DNA from: Silene latifolia
Lineage: Eukaryota > Streptophyta > Magnoliopsida > Caryophyllales > Caryophyllaceae
Assembly: GCF_048544455.1 (NCBI RefSeq)
Contig: NC_133537.1
Coordinates: 19,095,541-19,159,540, forward strand
DNA: 64,000 nt
Direction of reading: 5' to 3'
The position numbers were made by a program, and so were the translations under genes. Below, piece by piece: positions 39,060 to 49,889 of the stretch (position 1 is its first letter; the number at the start of each line of letters is the position of its first letter). Below the pieces are notes generated by a model, which was not told where the DNA came from, made no database searches, and saw only the letters and a list, made by a program, of their open reading frames with translations.

Positions 39060-40953
39060 TCTTTACCTCTTAAAAAGAGAGAACTTGGTGTGTACTGTAG
39101 CAATGAATAGTACACAACCAAGTTCCTCCTCGTCCGTTGGATTTCATTCTTTTGATCTTCTTCCTCCATTTCTCCTTTAACCCACATCCACATCTTAATC
39201 TACACATTCTCCTTTAACTCATTGCCACATCTCCCGATACCATTCTCTCATCAAACCCTAACAGATCTCACCCAAATCGCAAAAATCGATTATCCTCTTC
39301 AAGGTATTTCCTACCATTCTCCATTATTGTTAGAGTATTCAAATTTGTTGTTGGTTCTGTGTTAGATTTATTGTCGTACTTTGCTCGCGATTCCAGCATC
39401 AGGTATACTCAAGCCCTTAATTTTAACCATTTTTTATCTTTTTTTTGGGATGCTTATGTCGTTTTAGTAGTTGGATCTCCTCCCTTAATTCTAACCATTT
39501 CAGATTGATTTCGTTATTGTTTTTGAATCCATTTTTTACATTAGATTTCAGTTTGATTTCGTTTTTTTTTTGTCGGTATTATCGAAATCAAGTTCCTCTC
39601 TCAGTGTATCTTCCTTGTAAAATCCAATTTTTACATTAGATTTCAGATTGATTTCGCTATTTTTTTTTTAATCCATTTTTTACATTAGATTTCAGTTTGA
39701 TTTAGTTATTGTTTTTGTTAGGGTATTCTCGAAATCGAAATCGAAGATCCCCTCACAGGTATTTTCCTCTGTTTTTTCTTCCTATTTTATAGGTTTGTAA
39801 AGCATATTTTGAGATGTATTATTGATTGTGGAACATCATCATTCTCAACCACTTAATTTAAATAACGATACTCCTAAATGTTACCTATTGGAATAGATTA
39901 TTGATTGTGCCTAAATTGAAATAATTTAGGGTTTTAATTTTGGGCTTAAATTTGATTGCATGCAATGATCTGTGTTTTTTTGGGTTTAAACTGAAATTTA
40001 TGGGTTGTTTTTATGTGCGCAAATTATGAGTTGTTTGGTTAGTTTGTTCGGGATATAGACCTTGAGATGTTCGTACACAGGTGCTTCGTGCAATATCTTG
40101 TGAGTATGCTGCTATTTTTTCTTACAGTTCGCCGCTTTCCACTGCACCAGTCACCAGCGCAATTTTAATTGCACGTATAAATTCTCGAGTTTGCTTTAAA
40201 TATTAATGTGTTAGAAATAGAAATTCGTTTCCCATATACGTTTGATATTGTTTTTTTTACGAAAGCATTGATGACAAATGTTAAACCCAGCACTACGTGA
40301 TGTCCTTAAATCGGGATCAGGGACAAGATACATGAATATTTGCTTGAGTTTCAATGACGATAGCTTTTATATGGTATTTACAGTGATTTAAGTGAAGGAG
40401 GCAATCATTTTTAAACACACGAACATCTTTCCCTGTTTCATCTTTTCACCTCTGTTGTCCCTATTGTTTCTGAACACACAATCATCTTCCTGAGCTCTGA
40501 TTCGAATTTGTGAACGATGACATTAGCTCATATGTATGAAATAAGGGACAGATATTGCCGCCTAAATTTCATTTAGGCTCATCCTCACCTTTTTGCCCTT
40601 TACTATTCTAATACTCTATGTATGTTGCTTGTTTTTGCTTAAATGTATGATGCAAGGCGAAAGTGTCATCACTGAAAGGTGGCTTTAGTCTCAGCCAAGT
40701 CTCAATCATTGTTTTCCAACTTTTTAATATCAAACCCTACCTTTTTTTATCCTTTTTTTTGGTTGCTGGAGTTCATGGGTTTCGCATCTGGACTTCATTT
40801 TGGGGTTTTTCAAATAAAGTTTGATGCTTTTTTTATATTTGTTTGAATTTTTTATTTTTAATTTAGTTTGTGTTGTATGCAATAATTCAGCTGTTTTTGT
40901 TGTATGGGTTTGGCAGATTTGAAGTTTGGTAGAGAAAGGTTGGAGCAAACAAG

Positions 40954-41906
40954 ATGTCTTCTCTTAGTAGAGAGCTTGTCTTTTTAATTTTGCAGTTTTT
41001 AGATGAAGAAAAGTTCAAAGAGAATGTTCACAAGTAGGTTTTCTTTTATTTCATTTCCCGTCCCAGTCAATTGTTTACCTTTTTATTATTCGTTGTAAGA
41101 GGCATTTTTTTTATTGCTATGATGATGGTGATTGTATATGAAAATGAGGGCTCATGTTGTATTGGGAACAATTAATAGGCTTGAGCAAGAATCTGGATTT
41201 TTCTTCAATATGAAGTACTTTGAGGATGAAGTACATAATGGTAATTGGGATGAGGTTGAGAAGTACCTTTCTGGCTTTACTAAAGTAGATGATAATCGGT
41301 ACTCAATGATGATATTCTTTGAAATCCGAAAGCAGAAGTATTTGGAGGCATTGGACAAGTGAGTTTAGTGGTTGCTTGTGAATTCTTTGTTTATATTTTG
41401 AAAATGTGGGCATGTGGCTAATTGGTTGTAACTAGGGTAACACTGGTTACATTTGACCCTCCTGTGAAATCTAGCATGCCATTTGCTGGAGCCCTTGCGA
41501 CATTGACAAAATGTTGTTGTTGAGGTGGTGGTGGCTAATTGTTTGTTGTAATGGTAGGCATGATCGCTTGAAAGCTGTGGATATACTTGTGAAGGATTTA
41601 AAGGTTTTTGTTTCTTTTAATGAGGAGCTTTTTAAGTAGATTACCCAACTTTTGACATTGGAGAATTTCAGGTACCGATGAACTTTTGTGCAGGAATCTT
41701 CTTTGCTGCAGAACTATAAGTTCAAATCGGGTTACTTTGTTATTGCAGAGAGAATGAGCAGCTTTCCAAGTATGGAGATACAAAATCCGCCCGGCCTATC
41801 ATGTTGGTTGAGCTCAAGAAGCTTATTGAAGCCAATCCGTTGTTTCGTGACAAGTTACAGTTTCCAAACCTGAAGAATTCAAGGTTGCGGACTCTCATCA
41901 ACCAAA
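40954..41906 (+). pseudogene. TPL-like: TOPLESS/TOPLESS-related corepressor, exons 1-4 only, with internal stop
   Basis: TOPLESS proteins are nuclear Groucho-type corepressors that bind EAR motifs through the N-terminal LisH-CTLH-CRA region. Exons 40954-41033, 41179-41358, 41558-41671 and 41751-41906 are joined by GT-AG introns with matching phases, so this is a genomic copy and not a retrocopy. Exon 1 (MSSLSRELVFLILQFLDEE) is LisH; exon 2 (KYFEDEVHNGNWDEVEKYL) is CTLH. Exon 3 has an in-frame TAG at 41637-41639 where relatives encode glutamate, so translation would give 113 residues. Exon 4 (LKKLIEANPLFRDKLQFP) and its donor site are intact, but no exon 5 or WD40 region follows. One unusual residue is M in YSMMIFFEI, where relatives have K. 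It lies within the inner Helitron, together with about 1.9 kb of upstream sequence. Confidence 0.92.
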
Positions 41907-42119
41907 GGTATAGAATCAATAGTGTGGTTATGTGGTTTGGGTCGATTTAAGCCTCAATTTGTTGTCAAGCTTTTGCATATAATAGACTGATCATATACCG
42001 TGATTAGTGTAGATGGTAAATTGCTTTATGTAGTTGTATGGGACTGTTTTAGTTTTTATTTTCAGGTCTTCTTGAGATGTCTATGTTGCAGTTAATCTTA
42101 AATTACCATTGGCATAGAG

Positions 42120-43180
42120 CAAATGCTGAATGGAGTTGATACAGCAAGCTCTTATTGGCTAATGGAAGCTTGTGCATGTTTTCACAGAGAGAACATTAGA
42201 ATGCCTCACAAGAGGACTTCCTTAGGGTGTGTTTGGATTGAGAGAGTTGTAGGGAAAAGAAAGGGAGGGAGAGTGAGGGATTTAAAGTCCCTTGTTTGGA
42301 TAGCAAACAAGGGTGGAGAGAAATGGAGGGAGAGAGATTTGGAGGGATCCATTTTCCCTCCTCCAAAGCAAATCAAAATCTCTCCACAATAGGCAAATTG
42401 GGAAGGAAATTATATCCAAACACCCACATCCCATTTCCCCTCCCCTTCCCTTCCCTTTCGTAATGCACTGCCAGAAGGGGATGATCTAAATGAACCTTTG
42501 GTAGAAGGTGAAGAAAGAGACGCAGAAGCGAAGGAGAAACAACAGAGAAAAAAAAACAAAATACATGACAAAGTATGAGCGTGCCAGAATTCTCGGAACA
42601 GTTCTGCATTTTTGACTGTTCGGTTCAGTTTCTGTATGTTTGTATCAACTTTCGGCTGTAATGCTCCATATATGGCATAATGTATTTATTTGAGTGAAAT
42701 TATACTTATTTTTATTAACCTTTTGGGGGAAGGAGTATTGTAACTGATTATTATTATTAGCAAAGTTGAGTTGGTCTAGACTTGATATCATAGACGAATG
42801 GAGGTTATTAACTTATGATGATTAGACATAGCTTTTAGAGTGCTCTGCTTCTTAAGTACTCAGTATTATTTCCACATAAAATCGACTACAGTTTTGCCAC
42901 GGGTATGAAGCTCAAGGCGTTAGAAGTGTCCTAATATCGCCATTTCAGCTGCTCTTTATTTTATTCTTAATTTGAATTATTTTTTCAGAAGAGGTAGTGT
43001 TGAAAATGATGTATATCGAAGAGTGAGATTTTCGCCGGAGGGACAATTGCTAGATAGACTGTGTAAGAGTTTGGATGTGAAGAAAAAGTATTCTGATATC
43101 GAGGCTTAGAAGGTTGTGAGTAGTCTGGTTGGGTTCATAGAAGTGTGTGGAAAGGTTGATCGAGTTTTATTATGATTAAG
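42120..43180 (+). other. Exon-like pieces in the inner Helitron, not identified
   Basis: After the TOPLESS exons, open stretches read MLNGVDTASSYWLMEAC... (42123-42224) and, beyond a MITE, PEGDDLNEPLVEGEERDAEA (about 42475-42534). A third, after a polypyrimidine-AG, is RFSPEGQLLDRLCKSLDVKK (about 43028-43087). It is followed by a TAG and a short open continuation (VVSSLVGFIEVCGKVDRVLL). They look like protein-coding remnants but I do not recognise the parent gene or genes. They could be further captured fragments. Confidence 0.35.
42225..42427. mobile_element. Tourist-like MITE (probable)
   Basis: GGGTGTGTTTGGATTGAGAG follows TTA; TATCCAAACACCCA lies about 200 bp downstream. The interior is G/A-rich then C/T-rich, so the halves can pair. 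The right TSD was not confirmed. Confidence 0.5.
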
Positions 43181-45365
43181 CTTTTTCTAATTAGATCTTA
43201 GAGCACAACCTCGTGCTATAAACATTCAGTTTCAGAAGAAAGTGAAACTGCAAGTAATAGAGCCAATTTCTTTCCTATTTGTTGTTGTATTGTTTGGTTT
43301 TCACTCAAGAGTTTTAACGAACTCGATTACTATTTGATTTTAGCTAATTGTTCTCTATGTTGATTACAAGGTGGATGAGAGCTACCCCCGAGTAAGATTC
43401 CTATAAGAACTGGTGATGAATTCCATAACCTGAAGGTCATTTTTCATCAGCTAAAGACGTCACTTATTTTATCTTAATTTTGAGGTGAGTATAAATGTTT
43501 GTATAAAACACTGGGAATGAGAACGATGCCTCCACGTCAATGACACTAGCTGAGTGCCTCAATGCCCAAGCCCATATTATGTTAGTGTAAGGGTGTCACA
43601 TATATGCAACTCATCCACTATTTCGTAAAAGAAAAGAAAAGAAAAGCATTGGCTGCTTCCCATGACTTGTAAATTAACCGCAGATTGCCCTCACCAACAA
43701 CTACCTTCCAGTAATAGAATCATGAACGTTTTAGTGAATCTATAATTCTACATTCTTTATTGTATAAGATGGCCTTATGATGAGACCATATATTTTATTA
43801 GGGAAAGTTTTCATAATACACCTTGATTTAAGTCATGTTGTATTGGGTTTTTGTTGTTCTCTTATTGTTGTTTTATACTGTATGTGGCTTATTTCATGGA
43901 TTAGCTGATCAGGGTCCAAACTGCGGTAAGCATATACCGGTTAACAAGTTGATTGGCCAAGTAACATTAGAGACGCAACTTCATTGTCTCTATTATTTGA
44001 CCCTAACTTTGAGAGGGTTGTGATTCATGAGACAAAAAGAATTGATAAGACCGCCTTAATGAAACATCTGCATAACTGTGCATTAAATTTGATTGAGGTT
44101 TTTGATTATGTCTTCTGAGGGAACTCCCCTCATCGGTGTAGCATTAAGGATTTACAAGATTATGTTGCCATGGCTGTGAAATGTGATTTCTCTACTATTT
44201 AAGACACTCGCAAGTCGTGGAAGACTTAGGCGTTGTCACTGAAGTGAATATCACCTCTTGACCACATATGGATTCCACTTTCTTCTCAAGGAAGTTCTGC
44301 ATACTTGTGATTGCCATCAGATCCTCTTTAGCTTGTGTGTTGTTGAAACAGTTTTCAATTTTTTTAAGTTAATCCTCTTTCTGAAGAAGAGACACTCAGC
44401 CGAATAATGTGCCTAAGTTACTGTTCAGGAAATGTTGTGGAGTCCCATGTGTTATTATAGAAACAGCTACCCGTATGGCCGTATATGTGGCCTTAACGAG
44501 TATGTGTGGTGTCATATATGGCTTTTATACCACACTTATATGATATTAGCTCAACTACAAGCGGCATGCAATTTATGCTGCTTAGTAGTACACCAAAATT
44601 TTAAGTAAGAGAACATATTACTTGATGGATTGCTTAGCCTTCAATTTTTTTCCCATGTCAATAAAGTCCTGAAGCGTGAAGTGTTAGGGAGTATGTAGTT
44701 GTCTAATTTTAGGTATTCATGTTTTCTATCAAACATTGAGCATTTCATAATTGATTTCTTTATATTGAGTATTTAATGTTGACCAAGAAAAAGGCTACAT
44801 ACGCAAACATTAGATAGCTATACAACACAATCGAACGTTAACAACTTACAGTATATGTACATGTTTCATGGATCTGCAGGAACGGGATAGCTATCTCAAG
44901 TACATTGAATCCAAAATTCAGTGAACCAAAGTGTACGTACAGGTCGTACCTAACCTAAATAACAAGACGGTTTTAAGCTGCCTTAGCAAGTTTTGATCCA
45001 GTTTATTAACCGCTGTGCCACGGATAAACAACGACCGTTTAATGTTAGGGTGTTTTGTAATAAACTGCAAAGGCATATAAAGAACTAGCTCTTGGCAGTT
45101 GCGCTTATTTAGTAACAAACGACTAATAGATCCACATTAAATATTGTGTATAAGTAACTATCTTTTCTACAATACTATGTTGTTCACTTTCTATGCACTA
45201 TTTGCTTTGGCGCATCATAAAACTGCAAACAGGCGGGGGATTATAGCTTCAACTTTATTACCCCAGATCGGCAGGTTTATACACAAAATGTACTATACAC
45301 AGAACCGTTAAATATTCGCAAAGTTTCCTCAAAGCTTACTACGCACGGAACCACAAATCGGGGCT
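43181..45365 (+). other. 3' half of the inner Helitron, no gene recognised
   Basis: Short open frames only (for example 43835-44023) without family motifs. A fold-back 'ataagatggccttatgatgagacc' lies near 43765. Confidence 0.45.
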
Positions 45366-45397
45366 CCGCGCCCGGGAGGGCGCGGCGCAACGACTAG
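45366..45397 (+). other. 3' terminal hairpin and CTAG of the inner Helitron
   Basis: CCGCGCCC (45366-45373), loop GGGA, GGGCGCGG (45378-45385), spacer CGCAACGA, CTAG. It stands out as a GC island in AT-rich DNA and is the transposition terminator expected of a Helitron. Confidence 0.88.
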
Positions 45398-45416
45398 TAT
45401 TAAAAAATAGAGGGAG
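45398..45416. mobile_element. Stowaway-type MITE, right part (split copy)
   Basis: TATTAAAAAATAGAGGGAG followed by TA: the last 19 bp of the MITE whose left part ends at 39059. Confidence 0.92.
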
Positions 45417-45833
45417 TAAAATTTAAGTAGACCATTCAATTTTGAGGTTTGATGAAACTATATTCATACCATTTTTATGCATTCTGTGGACTCTTTTTTT
45501 AATATTACTTGCACTACTTTTTTTTTTCTCCCATGTTTATGGGTTATATCATTTATTTTTCTTAAAAATATGTTTGTTTTATCGATTTTTTAAGTGATGG
45601 AAATCATAAATTGATTGTTTAATTTTATTAGAGATGCTACTGATTTGATTGTATAATTTGCTTATATCAGTCATAAGACCCGGAGCATCCGTATACGCTA
45701 TTATTTTATTTTAGCAATACAAATTTTAGTTTTATTTTTTCATTTCTTATTTATTTTTGTTTTTTTTTAAATAATAATGTTCATATTTATATAAACATTC
45801 TATGTATATCTTTCGTATATATATTTTTTAAAA

Positions 45834-45835
<2 letters not shown>

Positions 45836-45919
<84 letters not shown>
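45836..45919. repeat. (TTA)n microsatellite
   Basis: About 28 trinucleotide repeats, within the outer Helitron. Confidence 0.97.
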
Positions 45920-45921
<2 letters not shown>

Positions 45922-45946
45922 GTTCAATTGAAATAATTGTATTGGG

Positions 45947-46191
45947 GTTAAATAAATCTACCCCAAGTAAGTGGTGGGGGCCACCTTGAAAAAGTTATTT
46001 TTTATTCCCTTAAATTAAGGGACCAATAGAAACTCTCAAAAGAACTTATCTTTTATATTATTGAGATTAAGGTTAAATAAATCTACCCTAAGTAAGTGGT
46101 GGGGGCCACCTTTAAAAAGTTATTTTTTATTCCCTTAAATTAAGGGACCAATAAAAACTCTTAAAAGAAGTTATCTTTTATATTATAGAGA
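45947..46191. repeat. 125-bp tandem duplication of a Helitron 5' terminus
   Basis: Two copies starting GTTAAATAAATCTACCC at 45947 and 46072. Each ends in a Helitron-like 5' terminus (plus-strand GAGATT at 46063 and 46188), so two potential 5' ends sit in tandem. Confidence 0.85.
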
Positions 46192-46511
46192 TTTGATCAC
46201 TTCATTTTAATTAGTTCCGTTGAAAAAATAGTTACTGCAAGGGTAAAATAAACGAACTAAAAATAGATTAGAATAACTTCACTGTGTCATGGTATGGAAG
46301 CTATTGCCTTAGAAGCTTAATCGCCCTCGACACGGTGCTGTCCAACTAAGAACGACGCTATCCAAGTTATACACAGAGCTCTTCCAATTTGCACCCAATT
46401 GAAAAAGTAGTAACTTAAAAGTTGTTGCTCAGATTTTATAAGGAACAGAAGAGAGAAAGTATATTTGATAGAATGAAATTGGATGATTAGGAAGGCCAAA
46501 AAAATGTCTTA

Positions 46512-46807
46512 GGAGTCGTTTGGTTGCACATAGGAATTCGTATTGCCTAGAAAGTTATAAAACACATGATTTTAGAATTCATGTGAATTAGAAAACATTG
46601 TTTGGTTGCCATGTAGGAAGTGCAATTCATGTAGACATTTTCACTTATCTAGGGGGACCTAGGTAAACCACTTCCTCCATTATGGAGGGATTGAAATTCA
46701 TGGGAACTCCCAATTCATGTAAATTGGGTTAACCAAACAATAGGCTAATTTTGCAATTCACATGAATTTAAATTCCTGTGATGTTTAATGATTAACCAAA
46801 CGACCCC
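46512..46807. mobile_element. Tourist-like (PIF/Harbinger) MITE, 296 bp
   Basis: Termini GGAGTCGTTTGGTT and AACCAAACGACCCC are inverted repeats with one mismatch, flanked by TTA on both sides (46509-46511, 46808-46810). The interior is imperfectly palindromic around 'gaattcatg'. Confidence 0.88.
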
Positions 46808-46998
46808 TTATTTATAGTAAAAGGATGGACCAAAATCAGATGCAAAATAAATGAAATTACAATTCTCAAAGCTGACTTTGTGGGAAAACAAAACAGATCC
46901 CACCACACGGCGCGTGCGAACCGGACGAACAGCGACAGCGGCGCGCGCGTGGGTAGACCTCATACTAGTCTCCATAATAACAAGTACCTAGTTGAGGA

Positions 46999-47847
46999 TA
47001 GGGATGGCAGTGGGTCGGGGACCCGACCCAGACCTTGAGGGTCGGATCCTAGTGGGTCGGGTATGGGTCTCTTTTTTTCACACCCAATGGGTATGGGTCG
47101 GGTATGGGTCTTAAGAAAATATTTCGGGTCCGGGTTCGGGTCTAAGTAATGAGACCCATACCTGACCCTTAGACACTTCATTAAAAAAAAAAAAAAAAAA
47201 AATCAAAATCACAACTTTTCTAAGATCATACTGGCACATCGTAGAAACCCAACTAAAGTCGTTTTCTCTTCCCCTATCCCATAAAGTGATAAATCCAACC
47301 AAACTCTTCTGACAATACCACCATTCCACCACTGACACAAGAAAACCACCACCACAGCACCGATACGCGACTGACAACCACCTCTCTAATAGGCGGCGAC
47401 CGACAACCACCATTAACGGCAACCAGCGATGGTCAGATGGAGACGGCTATCAAGTACGGTATTGATTTTTGGGTTCCGAGTTTGATTCTTTCACATGTAT
47501 TTGGATGTAAAATTAATTTAGGTCTTTTTTATCTTTCTTAATCTCTTTGGTATGTATATTGGATTTTGTAGTGTACAATAGAGATTAATAAATTCATAAT
47601 GTTAAAGTAGTATGATTTTTTTTTTTAATATTATAGACTCCATATCTGTTAATCCTGTTACTAAAGTGGCTGAAACTCGGACCCGCGGGTAGACCCAGAC
47701 CCTACCCTTACCCATAAGGTCCGGGTATGGGTCCTCAAATTTTAAACCCTTGCGGGTCTGGGTAGGGTACGGGTCCAAAGGGAAAATCTCGGGTCTGGGT
47801 CCGGGTCTAGGTGGGCCCTACCCAGACCCTACCCATTGCCATCCCTA
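46999..47847. mobile_element. Non-autonomous hAT-type element, 849 bp
   Basis: Termini TAGGGATGGCAGTGGGT and ACCCATTGCCATCCCTA, flanked by GTTGAGGA and GTTGAGGG (7 of 8 bases identical). The termini are related to the hAT element at 27704-28283. Subterminal 150 bp on each side is made of GGGTCGGGT / ACCCGGACC words. No transposase. Confidence 0.82.
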
Positions 47848-47855
47848 GTTGAGGG

Positions 47856-48105
47856 GCACTTGATATATAAACACAAGAATGGTTCCTTATTCTACCAATG
47901 TGGGACAAAATACTCTAGCGTTTCCATCATTCCCGCCAAGAAATGGGTAGAGTAAACAAAAAACAATATGAGCAACATCTAACAAGGATCAGTGCTTAAA
48001 TGCTAATATCTTTCGATTTAAATTAACACGTAGTGCTAACCAAACGTACTCAGCTATTGAAGTGAAACTAATCTTCAACTTCACAGCATAAGCCCAATTT
48101 GGCAA
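47856..48105. other. Short intergenic gap
   Basis: Contains 'accaatgtgggacaa', a word shared with several repeats in the window; otherwise nothing recognised. Confidence 0.4.
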
Positions 48106-49095
48106 TGATAAGGCTAAAGTCGTGTCACCTATATCAAAATAAACCTAAATTACTACTAACTAATAGCTAGCGGTAAGAAGGATCGAGTCCACAGGGAGGC
48201 GAGATAATTGTTCTAGTTTGTTGACATTTAAGTCCGTCTTAAAGTAATCGTTTCTTGAAGGGTTGTTTGATTGATTTCTATAAACTAATTGTAATAAAGT
48301 AAATAAGGCGAATTTAATAATATTAAAAAATCTAAGGATCGGGTTCACTAGGTAGTCATCCATGGGTGATATTTAATTCATTGATTGAGCAATTATATTG
48401 TTTAAGGCCACAAGATCGATCGATTTTATTATGTCCTTTAGATCTAAACTTAACATGCGGTCGCTATCATTAAGGCAGTCTATTCAATTGTCGCGGCCTA
48501 TACTAGTCTTCACTCGGTCGGTGAAAATCCTAGTTCGCAAGACTAATTAACCAATTCTGATCAGTAATTAATTAACTAGATGTAAGGCAACAATGGAACA
48601 ACAATTAAGAGCAATTTAACAATCAATTCATTAATTAACCCCTTTTCTAACAACCTAGATCCCCTTTCACTCTAGACACTACTACAAATCCAGGCAACTA
48701 CAACGCCCCCTTAACAACGATTATTCACGAAAATCACAATAGACGTTGTAGAATGTATGGCGCGAATTTTACTAAAATGAATTACAACGGGTATGGTTAT
48801 AAAAACCGTTGTTATAAGTTTTAACAACGGGTTACACATGCACAACCGTTGTTAATAATTTGGCGCAAAATTGACGCAAAGTTAGTGAAAAGTAATCACA
48901 ACGGTTTCTTTTGGAACCCGTTGTTAAAACTTATTTGACAACGGTTGTTGATTTACAACCGTTGTTAAAACTTATTTGACAACGGTTGTTCTTTAATAAC
49001 CGCTGTCAATACCTTCCATACTATAAACCACACAAACACAAGTCTGCTACAGCCACAAAACACAAACCTTAATACACAAACACAAACCCAGCAGA

Positions 49096-49240
49096 CAAAC
49101 ACAAACACAAACACAAACACAAACACAAACACAAACACAAACACAAACACAAACACAAACACAAACACAAACACAAACACAAACACAAACACAAACACAA
49201 ACACAAACACAAACACAAACACAAACACAAACACAAACAC
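49096..49240. repeat. (ACAAAC)n microsatellite
   Basis: About 24 uninterrupted hexamers. All long open frames here are translations of the repeat. Confidence 0.96.
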
Positions 49241-49534
49241 ACTTTCTCATCGTCTCTTTCTCTCTTTCTCATCGTCTCTTTATCTTCTCGCCGTCACTGT
49301 TGATTTCATCGTCTAATTATCAGGTAAATCTCGCCGTCACTGTTGGTTTCATCGTCTTTCATCGTCATTATTTTCTTTTTTCTAATTATTTCATTTGCAT
49401 GTGTATGTGTTAGTTTTTATCGACCATTATGTTATTTCTTTAAGTATTATTCGCTTAATTAGCTAGTAAAACAAATTAAATAAACTAAAACAAAGAAGAA
49501 GCAAGATGATAGAGAGGAATGCATGATAAACATA

Positions 49535-49538
<4 letters not shown>

Positions 49539-49589
<51 letters not shown>
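49539..49589. repeat. (AT)n microsatellite
   Basis: About 25 AT dinucleotides just downstream of the small minus-strand gene remnant. Confidence 0.95.
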
Positions 49590-49593
<4 letters not shown>

Positions 49594-49605
49594 AATAAAA
49601 AAAAA

Positions 49606-49889
49606 TTACATTAATAAAAATGCAATTCTTATATTTTCATAGAGGGTCTTATTCTCCTCTATGATATCCGTCCTCTCCTCCTTGGCTATTTGGAGGTTCC
49701 GTTTGATTGCTATATCGTCATATAGCTACAACTGCTGCTGCTCCGTCAAGCCATCTTCTTTGGCGTCCTTCAGAATGGATCGAGCATCCGCAAGGTAGCT
49801 CCTAAACTTTCCTCAATGTGGAGCAACCGGCGGATGAAACTGTTGTTGTTCTCGAGCATAGTAAGAGTCTTAAGGATGATATCATTCAT
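49606..49889 (-). pseudogene. Small coiled-coil-like protein gene inside the CACTA element, broken
   Basis: The minus strand from ATG at 49889 reads MNDIILKTLTMLENNNSFIR. It shifts frame near 49812 and continues YLADARSILKDAKEDGLTEQ, with one TAG in the QQ-rich part, then IAIKRNLQIAKEERTDIIEE to a TAA at 49606-49608. The charged, Leu/Ile-spaced sequence suggests a coiled coil of about 90 residues. I do not recognise the family. It could be an accessory gene of the transposon family or a captured host fragment. Confidence 0.45.

Larger units (their letters stand above)
39060..45397 (+). mobile_element. Inner Helitron, 6338 bp, carrying a TOPLESS gene fragment
   Basis: Both ends are fixed independently by the split MITE. 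Left host ...CGTCATA, element from TC (39060), element to CTAG (45397), right host TATTAAAAAATAGAGGG. Joining the host parts restores the sequence of the intact MITE copy with no duplication, as Helitrons do at A|T. The 3' end has an 8-bp GC stem (CCGCGCCC/GGGCGCGG, 45366-45385), an 8-base spacer and CTAG. No Rep/helicase, so it is non-autonomous. It contains the 5' part of a TOPLESS-family gene in the same orientation, a Tourist-like MITE, and exon-like pieces I cannot identify. Confidence 0.88.
38648..46191 (-). mobile_element. Outer non-autonomous Helitron (contains a MITE and an inner Helitron)
   Basis: On the minus strand, the 3' end is a hairpin CCCGTGC / GCACGGG with an 11-base T-rich loop (plus-strand 38659-38684), a spacer and CTAG (38651-38648) before T. 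The 5' end at 46191 reads TCTCTATAATATAAAAGATA after an A, which closely matches the plant Helitron 5' consensus. Subtracting the nested insertions leaves about 1 kb of its own sequence. The 5' terminal 125 bp is tandemly duplicated (45947-46191). No Rep/helicase. Confidence 0.75.

Noticed and set aside
41132..41362. Start codon at 41132 for the TOPLESS-like frame
   Set aside because: It lies in intron 1; the real start is at 40954 and exon 2 begins at 41179.
45360..45397. GC-rich block as a possible rRNA or tRNA fragment
   Set aside because: It is the 3' hairpin and CTAG end of the inner Helitron.
48965..49272. Open frames of 67-91 codons (FVFVFV, CVCVCV, LCLCLC)
   Set aside because: All three are minus-strand readings of the (ACAAAC)n microsatellite.
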